From Tyto alba (Eukaryota; Chordata; Aves; Strigiformes; Tytonidae): a DNA stretch of 64,000 nt. The notes under the pieces are model-generated. The model worked only from the letters and a program-made list of their open reading frames with translations, had not been told where the DNA came from and ran no database searches. The translations under genes and the position numbers were made by a program. The stretch is taken from positions 9,176,001 to 9,240,000 of the forward strand of contig NW_024881278.1 in assembly GCF_018691265.1 (NCBI RefSeq). Reading direction: 5' to 3'. Below, in pieces: positions 49,682 through 59,641 of the stretch (position 1 is the stretch's first letter; every line of letters begins with the position of its first letter).

Positions 49682-49685
<4 letters not shown>

Positions 49686-49717
<32 letters not shown>
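49686..49717 (+). repeat. A32 homopolymer
   Basis: A run of 32 A. It is flanked by similar short words: 'gtgtttttgcc' before and 'gtgtttgcc' after, which could be a degraded target-site duplication of a tiny poly(A) insertion or mere chance. Confidence 0.9.
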
Positions 49718-49720
<3 letters not shown>

Positions 49721-51737
49721 GTGTTTGCCTTTTCCAGCCTTGTCTTCCCCGCCCTTCTCTAGACCAGTCTTCAAGCATGGGATTTTAGAAAGCTCTGGGG
49801 ATTTTCAAATGCTTTGTTCTGCTCTAGGTTTTACCTTTAATATCACCACGAGTCAAGTCAGACCAATGCCAAGAGCCGTTGGTAACCTCATCCTAATTTT
49901 CTTCCGCTGCTGTGGCTTTATGGGAAGAAGCAGTGGGCATGCCCACGTGTGGGCAGGGTGCTTATAGTCCTGCCACTTTAATCATCATGTCCTCTAGACA
50001 TGCTCTCAGAAGAGTAAGGTTGCACAGTGAGTAAATCTTTGTGGCTGGTCTGCAGCAAAGCTGCATAACTCACAGCATCAAAGGGAAATCCTGGGAAAAC
50101 AAAAGCGGTAAATGTTTGTAATTTGCAGCTCATGAATGGGTTCTTGGCTGACCCTGGAGGGGTGAAGGTGTTTTACCTCTGCCTCTCCATGGAGTCATTG
50201 CTGGACTGTTAGACTCTGCTCCAGCTCTGAACAGCTTGTCCTTTCCTTATTTATTGCCAAGGGCATCCTGACTCGGGAGTTTGTAGTTAGCTACTTGAAA
50301 CCCCTAAGGGGCAGGTCCATCTCCCTTTATCTTGTCTTCCAGAAAAGTTTACGTTATCTTTTCCTGCATTGGCTTCCACAGAAGGTCAAGTCTCCACAGC
50401 AGTTGGAAAAGTGCCTGTTCATATGAGACTTAGATCTGATTTTGTCAGCTTGGAAATTGATAGCAATAGGAGTGGCCTTGATACAGAGATGGCGATGGGA
50501 TGAGCCCACTGTACCTGGGGATTTTGGAGGGTGTTGGGGCCTCCGTTGCTTCAGCAATGGAGCCAACTGCATCAAAGGAGCATGTGTACCTCTGCGAGAC
50601 ATTAAATACATGCAGTCAGTGTGTTTGTACCATAGCATGACTGGATTTCAGCTCAAAACTCAGATTTAAAAATAAAATGGTTACCATCTTTAGATGCTAA
50701 ACTTTTCTGTAGGAGCAGGCTGAGAAAACTCTGGAAATGAGGGGATTTCTCAGTGTGTTTGAGTGTTGAGGGGTAAGAAAGGACAAGGAAGGAAAGGGAG
50801 CAGGACAGGATGTTGCATCCAGCAGCAAGGGCTGATAGATAGAATCCCACAATAACTGGAGACAACCCCAGGCTGCATTAGCAGCTGAAGCTTGATGTGG
50901 ACTGAAGTTGTTTAAGCTGATTTTTTTTTTTTTTTGGCAGTATCCCTGAGACTAAGACCACTGCACCAAGGGCTCCAGGGAGAAGTCCTGGGTCTTTTTC
51001 TTCTGAAAAAAGGGAGGTGTTGAAGAGGAGTCCAGATGTGGTGTCCAGGGAGAAGGCTGTGTGGGACAGTACTTGCTGGGACTTTATTTGCCTTTTATGG
51101 ACTTTTTTGGCTAACAGAGACTGCTGAAGAGGTGGGATTGAATGTCATCTGCTCTGCCTATAAGCCTTGCCTATGGGAAGCAGATGGTCCCCAAGCCCTG
51201 CTTTTGGGACCTGGAAACTGCCTGCAGGCGCGGAGGAGAGGGGAGCGTGTCCCCCGTCACACCTCCTCCCCACGCTGTGCTCCCGCTCGGCTCTGCGGGC
51301 TGCCTCCGGCAGGCCAGCTCCTAGACACTGCGCCGGTGGATGGGAGCATGTGGCTAGGGAAGGGATATACCTTTCATCGAGGGGAAAAACGCTCTTATGC
51401 ATGAGGGAGTGTCAGAACTGGTTTGGAGGCAGAGATTTCATTGTTTTGAAACATTCCTTTGCCGAGCTGTGAGCCGAGCAGCTGTGCGAAGTGGCTGAGA
51501 TTCACAGTCTGATCTGACCTTTCTATACCTCCAGTAGTGTGTGCGGTACTTTGGCGAGCAGCCATGTTTGTGTGTCCATAGGCGTTAGGCCGTGATCCAG
51601 GGGGGCGAGCGCTCGGCTTGCGGCGTGTGAAAGGCTGCGGTCGGCGTCAAGTGGGCTCGTGTGTGTACAAGGTTAACCAGATCCTTCCTCGCTCAAGCCG
51701 TTCCTCAGTCCGTGGCGTTTTTTGGAGGAAATGAGGC

Positions 51738-51850
51738 AAGTAAGCGGGTCCTCAGGTTATAAAGTAGGGAAACTGAGGTACGAGAGGGGTTTGCGGGACT
51801 TTCCTGGCACGGGAATGACAGAGCCCCAGATGGAGTGCGGATCTGCAGAT
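51738..51850 (-). mobile_element. MIR-like SINE relic (minus strand)
   Basis: 'tagggaaactgaggtacgag', then a 'gactttcctggcac' block in the place of the usual 'gacttgcccaaggtcacac', then 'gacagagccccagatggagt' reads as the reverse complement of the MIR core. Degraded; about 110 bases. Confidence 0.5.
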
Positions 51851-54639
51851 GGATTTATTCATCAGTCCAGAGTGTACTGACATGTCCTTACAGATCTACC
51901 CCAGGAAGTCTCTGGTGGCCCCGTGGTGGCTGAGGGATAAAAACCACGCAGCCAGGGCGTTCTCCGTAAGTGCAGTGTATCTCATCTGTTGCAGTGGTGG
52001 AAGAGGAGAAAGACGTGTTTGGATAGTGCTGAGCGTGCTCTTCTAAAGAAAACTTTGGTATGCCAAGGCTTGTCCTCAGCGTTCGCTCCTGCTGCAGGCA
52101 TCACTTATCAAATGAGAACTGGGAACAAATTTTAACAGCTCAGTTATGAAAGAGCCTGCTAAAGACCAGGACAAGAATCTTTTTGATATGCAAGCCAAAA
52201 ACATGCTAACTGAACTGCAAACAACTGAAGGGTCTGCTATTAAAATAATTCTCATTCAGGGATACTCTGCTGTTTTTTTTTCCCTAAGATGGCCAGAACA
52301 TCCTGTAACATAAAGCAGGAGGAGAAACAAGCCTTACATGGACATTCCTTTCTCGTCTGAGAAGATCTGCACTCCAGTTCTCAGTGCACCTCTTCGTGAT
52401 AGCTCATTTGTGTTCTGTTACTAGCTCACAGGGAGAACGGGACAGAAAGAAACTTTTTCAAATGAGCATTGCATGCGCTGAAGCAGCGCAACAGTTCGTT
52501 TCAGGGGAAACAAGAACAGAAGCTGTGTCAATTGACATTACACACAGTGACGTGTATTAAAAGGCTCATAGCATTTGATTTCTGTTAAAAAAAGAGTCGG
52601 TATGTATGGAGTGCAACTCCACAGAGTGGTGACAAGTAGAAGAGAGTTGTTAAATGCCCCGTACTTGTGCTCAGTAGGTGCTGTGCAGTACAGGAGCTGG
52701 TGAGGATTCTGGCTGCGATCCTACTTGATATATACGTTCCACTCACTGCTCTGCAGAAGGGCGAAGTGGTGCTGCTGCAGGGCTCAGGGTGGAGGATGCT
52801 GTGGAGCCCTGTGGACAGCAGTCTCACCAAACTGCACAGTGGGAGATCTCGTTGGGGGGGTGGCATGAAGTCCTCTCAAGGATGTAGGCTGCTGGACAGC
52901 TGGGTAGAGCGGTCCCTTGGCGTAACCAGCGTATGGTACCACAGTTAAGATCTTTTGACTGAGCACAGGTTTTGCATCTAGGTGAGCAGAGACCATCCTG
53001 CCACAATATTGAGTGTACTGGGGTTCTCACAAGCCCTGTTGTGAAAACTGAGCTAAAAAGACCCTTGTCCCAAAGATTATCCTTCCAGCTGTGCCAACTG
53101 TCATATATAGCTTGCTTGTTCAGCAGCTCACATCAGTTGTGTTCACGGCAAGGTGTTGCTTGCTGTGAACTCCTCCTCAGAAAGCAGTATTGTTGAGAGG
53201 GAGGAAGAAGGAGAAGAGGTGATACTTAAAAACATCCCTAAGTTGATTTTACTGCTGACAAAGTGAAATAAATGATGAGTTTTATGTTCTTTGGATTTAT
53301 TCTTGCACTAAATTGGAGGAGGCAACAAATCAAGCTTATTCATAAGTAGAGAAGTTTTCCAAGAACGTAACCGAGTCATGTAAAAGCCTCTTGAGTCAAA
53401 AAACGATCAGAAGAGAGGTTGCAGGAGTGCTGTCTTGGTGTGGCTTGCTGCTGGGAGGCAGTCTGTGTTTTGGGGGAAGGCCCATGGACGCGGGAGACCT
53501 CAGGAGCCATTGTCATACGGACTGTAGCTGGTGTTGCACCTCCCGCTGGGGTTAGGCCTGCAGAGACAGAGCTGATGCTGTGTCCGGGGTGAGGGAGACC
53601 TGCAAGAGGCCTCACCTGGGAGGTACTTGCCAGAAGATTTATCCTGGGAATGAGTGGCTGTGTGCATGACCAGTGACGTGCCCAAGTGCTGCCTTCCAGG
53701 TCACCCGTGCCACCCACACCAGACCGAGTTGTGGGTCTGGTTGTGTCCCCTGAAGGAACATGACCTCCTGCTTTCCCTCCCTCTCTCAGATTTCCTGGGC
53801 ATCAGGTATTTGGTCAGGTTAAATATGTTTCTGGTGGGTCGTAGCACCCCAGGCTGTTTGGTGTCGGAGAAGACCATGGAGGTAAATCAGCCTTAATGTG
53901 GGAAACTTTACCCTGGTTCTGCTGCTGAAGAAAGTCTTTCACAGACAAGGTAGTTTATTGCTGGGATGGATCTTGATGAAGGAATTGGTCCTTTTTCATC
54001 TTTATTTAGATCCTGTCTAGAGTTTCCCAGTCTTAGGAGCTTCCTGTGATGAAAAGCATGAGATCTGGTGACTCTGAAGCTCCTTCTGAAATCCAGCCTT
54101 CCTACGAGAGGGTATCAGGTGTTCCGCTTCTCCGTGTGATGAAGAATGCTACTGGTGATGAAAGCAAGTTGAGAGAGAAATTTGAGAAGATTTTGGAAAG
54201 ATAATGAAACCTAAAAGGAGAAGAATGAAAAAAAAGTATCAGTCACCACCCATTATTGTGTGTTAAAGTTAAAATCCCTAGGGATTTTGCATCAGCTAAT
54301 GCATAACAGACTGTAAAATGAAACGACAGCATTGGTGGTTTTGTTTTTAAAGCCTTGATCATAAGGCTATTTAAAAAAAAAAAAAAAACAACAAACAAAC
54401 AAAAAAACAAAGGCTTTTTGTTTCATTTTAGTGACAAACATGTATTTTCCAAGGGAAGTGGGAGTTCTGTTAATCCCACTAGCTGTCATTTCGGTGTACG
54501 TTTCCAAAGCATCTCAGGGGCAGAGCTGCATGCTGGTTGGCAGTGCTGTTTGCATAGGCAGGCGCAGGACCCAAGGACCTTAGGACTGGAGTCTCAAATT
54601 GTTTAAATTGACTTTAGTGGCACAGTGCCAGCTGACACC

Positions 54640-54735
54640 AGCTGAGAATCTGGACAGAACAACTTGTCCAAGGTCACCTCACAGGCTAATAGCAGAGCAG
54701 TGAATTAAACCCGGGTCTACAGAGTCTCACTTCAG
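54640..54735 (-). mobile_element. MIR-like SINE relic (minus strand)
   Basis: 'aacttgtccaaggtcacctc' followed by 'gcagagcagtgaattaaacc' and 'cgggtctacagagtctcac' is a close reverse-complement match to the MIR core ('cttgcccaaggtcacac...gcagagc..gattcaaacccaggtct'). Confidence 0.6.
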
Positions 54736-55314
54736 GGTAAATAAAAAATGCATACCCCTTCTTGGAGGGTCCTGCCACTCTTAAAGCCTTATAAAGAAAG
54801 GATAGCATCAAACGCTTGATTCTGGTATGATGTAGAACACTACCGTTTTGTGCCCGGATTTCTGTTTAAAAATATAAACCTTTTTTTTTATTATTTTTCC
54901 TGTAGTAGTATTTATTTCCTTAAAATACTTCAGAAAATGCCAGTTTGGGATTTTACTAGAAAGATGCCCTCGCTCTGTGTGAATGAGGGACCGAGTTGAG
55001 CCGGGTCAGGCTCATTTCCCAGAGGAGAAGGGCTGAGGTGCTGTTGTGCTGCTTATGGCTGGTGCCTGTTTGGGCTTGTGGCTGCCTTTTTGTCTGTCCT
55101 TTTCAGCAGGTGGGGAAACATTTCCCGGGAGAAAAGAGTAAGAGTGTAGTGAGCAGTTTGTGCAGGGAGTGCGTTCACATCATCTGTTTGTAGGGACAGG
55201 CTGCCTTTTCAGTGATCTGCAAAGGAGACTCTACAAACTCCAGTCAAGCCTTAGTACAGAACCCCCTGTTTGAAGAGTTCGGGAGCTTCATATGCTCATG
55301 TCACCCTGACAGTA

Positions 55315-55388
55315 TGTTTAAGGGCCAGTCTAAAATCCGTTGAAGCTGATGATAGCTTTTTCTATTGATTTCAAGGGTGACAAAGATC
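55315..55388 (-). repeat. Possible ancient amniote dispersed repeat
   Basis: 'ccgttgaagctgatgatagc' followed by 'ttttctattgatttcaaggg' resembles the 'gttgaagtcaatgg...cattgacttcaatggg' signature of an old dispersed repeat seen in sauropsid genomes. Weak. Confidence 0.3.
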
Positions 55389-55620
55389 CTCTTCTTTGAG
55401 TCCTTGCTTGGTTTTGGGATGGGGTTTTCGTTAAATTCAAGGATGGGTGTGACATGTTGTTCCTTCCCTGCTTTCTGTGTTTGTGAATATTGAGATGGCA
55501 TCACAGACCACTATCTTCCTTGTAGTGTTTTGAAAGATCAGAAAAGAAAGGGCTGTTCTACTTCTGGCTATCTGAGGTTATTCCTTAAGGTCTGTTAGGT
55601 CAGGCTTGCATCAGTGGTTT

Positions 55621-55891
55621 AGAATCATAGAATGTTTGGATTGGAAGGGACCTTTAAAGGTCATCTAGTCCAACACCCTTCCAGTGAGCAGGGGCATCTT
55701 GAACTAGATGAGGTTGCTCAGAGCCCTGTCCAACTTGACCTTGAATGTTTCCAGGGATGGGGCATCTACCACCTCCCTGGGCAACTTGTGTCAGCATTTC
55801 ACCACCCTCACTGTAAAAAATGTCTTCCTTATATCTAGTCTAAATTACCCTCTTTTAGTTTAAAACCATCACCCCTTGCTCTATCGCAATA
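55621..55891 (-). mobile_element. CR1 LINE 3'-end fragment (minus strand)
   Basis: The sequence starts with the reverse complement of the CR1 3' octamer tail and the 'gttggaaggga'-type block ('ttggaagggacctttaaagg'), and continues through the conserved 3' region as far as the 'ccccttgctctatcgca' block. About 270 bases are retained. It is in opposite orientation to the larger copy 2 kb downstream. Confidence 0.92.
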
Positions 55892-57794
55892 GAACGCAAT
55901 ATGTGTTTGCTGCACACCTCCACACCATTGCACCATTTTCCTCTCCCTCCCTTTCTCAGAGCCTCCTGAGGTGAAGCAGTTGTTTGCAGGACTGTGCTGG
56001 ATTTGTACCACTCTCAGATCCCGTGTGGCATCTGGCTTGTGGTGCCCGCTGTGCCCCCGAGGCAGAGCAGAGGGGGCCTGTTCCCAGCTCAGGCACCACA
56101 CCGCGCCCCTGGGGAATTAGGAGAGCGCTCTGTTGAGTTGCATGTCTTGGTTTAAGAGCTGACCCGTGTGCTCAGCATCACAGAACTTGTGATTGCTGTG
56201 TTTGACCAGAAGACAGACTCCTCTGAAGTGTGAGATTTCACAGTGTGGATGTTAAACATACGAGTTAGTTCTGGTCAGCCAGTGAAGTTGCACAAAATAT
56301 GAGTATTAATGATGATTGTATTCTTTTCCTGTACATTCTCAGGGCTCTTCAGAAAAGAGCTGAAACTAGTGTTTCCAAAATTACAGAGAGTGTTTCCTAC
56401 ACAAACTGAAATGTGGGAATTTGCAAGGTGCTTCCTCATTGTGTCTAGAGATTCAATTGTTTTTCTTCTTCCCCCTCCCCATTCCTTGAAAAGCTTTGTC
56501 AGTAACCATTGTGTTGGTATGGATGTGGGAGAGAGAATAGGAGGGCCGCATTAAAATGCGGGTTCTGCCAGAAGCAAAGCACCGGGGTGAACAGTCTGGT
56601 TCTTGCTGGAGGGAGTCCCACAGCGAATTTCCTCATGTGGGACTGTGAAAAGTGACCCAAATGTCACAAAGCAGAATCAGACAAGCAGGACGCTAGCCGT
56701 GTCCTCCCTGCCATGGGTGTTACAGCACACGCATCCTCCCCAGGGCCAGCTGGGGGCTGGTGTCCCTGTGCGAAGGTGAGCGGGGGCTTTACAGCCAAAT
56801 TTGTCTGCTGGAGGGAAGGGCTGGCTCTCAGGCGGAGGAGGAAAGGACAAGGGACAACCTGGGATAGCTCAGTGGTGACACCTGTTGACTGGGAAAATGG
56901 CTGTACCAATGATCTGAGGTTAGGAGGACCCTGGGAGGCAGGAAAAACTGAGATATTTTGGTGTGATAAGCCTTCGCTTGTATCACCAGTGTGAAAGAAT
57001 AGAGAAGGCAGCATCTAGAGGTGCAGGTTTATTAGAAGAACCTGTCGTGGGAGGGAGGCTGCAGCAGGACATGTCTTACTTTTTCCCCACAGACAAAGAT
57101 GGCAATTTTACTGTGGCTGATTAAAATGTGCCTGTCTCCAGTTCTGTGATTCCCACTGCTGGTGGGATTTGCCCCTTTCTTTCCTGATTACCAGATTTAT
57201 TTCTAGATATGCTTGCTTATTTCTAATAAATATAAGAAAGAGATGTCCTGGGGCTTCTATATATATTTGTCTGTAATTAAGGTAGGATTAATTGCTTAAA
57301 ATTGTTTTTAAGAGCCTGTTATGAGATCAGCAGATAGGAATATGGGATAAAATGCATAATGAATACATTATGTTATAAATAATGGACACAGCCAGTGCAC
57401 AGGCATCCCTGAAAGGTAATAGCTCTTTCAATATTTAATTAAGTGGGTACCATAGGGAAAACACTCTATGTCACTACTAAGGTAATTTTTAACCTGGCTT
57501 AGTGACACATAGATCAGTCTGAATGAGGGCAGAAGCCTGTGTGTAACTGGGACCCTTGGCAGGCACAGTTTGTGGTAATAACAGGGGAATGTTTGTTGGT
57601 AGAGAACTGGGGAGAAGGGGTGAGAGAGTGGAGATGCTGATAGCACCCGGAAGATTTAGTGGAACTAGTGCTTTGCTCATTTTCCTAGGACGGAGCTGCT
57701 GATCTAGCAGCACAGGAAGCCCTGAGCTTCTGTCTGCTTTGTAGAAGAACCAGACTTTCCAAGAGGACACCTGATGGATGTCCTCTCCTGTTCA

Positions 57795-59641
57795 GGTCAA
57801 AGCCCTGATAGAATTAAATCTGGCCAGGGATGTCAAGGGCAACATGAAAAGCTTCTGTGGATAGATTGGTCATAAAAGGAAGACTAGGGAAAATATGAGC
57901 CCTCTCCAGAAGGATATGGGAGACCTGGTTACCTGGGATATGGAGAAGGCTGATCATATTTTGCCTCAGTCTTCTGCATCAAGTGCTCCAACCACACCAC
58001 CCATGACTCAGAAGGAAAAGGCAAGGACTGGAAGAATGAAGAACAACCCATTGTATGAGAAGATCACGTTTAAGATCATCTAAGGAACCTGAAGGTGCAC
58101 AAGTCCATGGCACTTGATGAGATGCATCCAAGGGTCCCAACGGAACTGGCAGATGGAGTATCTAAGCCACTGTCAATCATATTTGAGAAGTTGTGGCAGC
58201 TTGGTGAAGTTCTCTCTGACTGGAAAAGGGGAAACATAACCCACACTTTTTAAAAGGGAAAAAAGGAAGACCTGGGGAACTACAGGGCAGTCAGTCTCAC
58301 CTCTGTGCCCAGCAAGATCATGGAGTGGATCCTCCTGGAAACTGTGCTAGGGCACATGGAAAATAAGGAGGTGATTGGTGACAGCCAACATGGCTTCACT
58401 AAGAGTAAATCATGCCTGACAAATTTGGTGGCCTTCTACAATGTGGTTATAGGAATATAGGATAAGGAAAGAGCAACTGACGTCATCTACCTGGACTTGT
58501 GCAAAGTTTTTGATACAGTCCTGTATGACATCCTTGTCTTTACATTGGAGAGACATGGATTTGACAGATGGACCACTTGGATAAGGAATTGGCTGGATGG
58601 TTGCACTCAAAGAGCTGTGGTCAACAGCTCAATGTCCAAGTGGAGAGCGGTGACAAGTCTTGTTCCTCAGGGATCAGTGTTGGGACCAGCGCTGTTCAAC
58701 ATCTTTGTTGGCAATGTGGACAGTGGGATTGAGTGCACCCTCAGCAAGTTCAGTGCCAGTATCGATCTGTGTGGTGTGTTGACACGCTGGAGGGCAGGGA
58801 TGCCATCCAGAGGGACCTGGACAGGCTGGAGAGGTGGGCCCATGCAAACCTCATAACGTTCAACAAGGCCAAGTGCAAGGTCCTGCAGATGGGTCGGAGC
58901 AACCCCAAGCACAAATCCAGGCTGGGCGAGGAGTGGATTGAGAGCAGCCCGGCCGAGAAGGGCTCGGGGGTGTTAGGGATGGAAAACTGACTGTGAGCCA
59001 GCAGTGTGTGCTCGCAGCCCAGAAAGCCAACCGTGTCCTGGCCTGCTTCAAGAGAAGCATGGCCATCAGGTCAAGGGAGGGGGTTCTCCCCCTCTGCTCC
59101 ACTTTGGTGAGACCCCCCTCATAGTGCTGTGTCCAGCTCTGGGGCCCCAACATCAGAAGGACATGGACCTGCTTGAGGGGGTCCAGAGGAGGCCACGAAG
59201 ATGATCAGGGGGCTGGAGCACCTCCCTTGTGAGGACAGGCTGAGAGAGTTGGAGGTGTTCAGCCTGGAGAAGAGAAGGCTCTGAGGAGACCTTATAGTTG
59301 CCTTCCAGTGCTTAAAGGGGGTTACAGGAAAAATGTGGGGAGTCCCTTGATCAGAGATTGTAAGGATAGGACAAGGGTTAATGATTTTAAACTGAAAGAG
59401 GGTAGAATCAGATTAGGTGTAAGGAAGAAGTTCTTTGCTGTGAGGGTGGTGAGGCACTGGCCCAGGGTGGCCAGAGCAGCTGTGGCTGCCCCCTCCCTGG
59501 AAGGGTTCAAGGCCAGGTTGGAGGAGTCTTTGAGCAGCCTGGTCTGGTGGAAGGTGTTTCTACCCATGGCAGGGGGGTTGGAACTAGATGGTCTTTAAAG
59601 GTCCCTTCCAACTGAAACCATTCTGTGATGATTCTATGATT
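57795..59641 (+). mobile_element. 5'-truncated CR1 LINE with RT remnant and intact 3' end
   Basis: This stretch follows the CR1 consensus in order: an upstream ORF2 part, the reverse transcriptase region (about 58275-58780), the downstream ORF2 part (about 58780-59200), and the 3' part ending in 'ggtcccttccaac', an ATTCTGTG octamer and two ATTCTATG-like copies at 59605-59641. It is in the same orientation as the 43.5-kb gene and lies in its putative intron 1. The 5' end is truncated, as usual for CR1, and internal deletions are evident before 58080. The family matched is from knowledge of sauropsid CR1; subfamily assignment needs a repeat library. Confidence 0.92.
58275..59200 (+). pseudogene. 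Inactivated CR1 ORF2 reverse transcriptase fragment
   Basis: Readable pieces of the CR1 RT domain occur in shifting frames: a [14 protein letters not shown] block (about 58275), a [11 protein letters not shown] block with the first catalytic Asp at 58512-58514, and a [14 protein letters not shown] block (about 58663-58710). The expected FADD catalytic box at about 58750 reads FSASID, so both adjacent Asp are missing. A stop interrupts the frame near 58460, and a frameshift near 58780 moves the downstream segment ([16 protein letters not shown]) to another frame. The copy therefore cannot encode an active enzyme. CR1 is a non-LTR retrotransposon, not a virus. Confidence 0.9.

Larger units (their letters stand above)
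44221..57794 (+). other. Presumed intron 1, left part
   Basis: After the donor at 43656 no convincing exon appears. The interval holds MIR-like relics, the C24 and A32 runs and the minus-strand CR1 tail. A phase-compatible but weak exon candidate lies at 56343-56427 (see findings). 57180-57450 is AT-rich. Confidence 0.5.
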
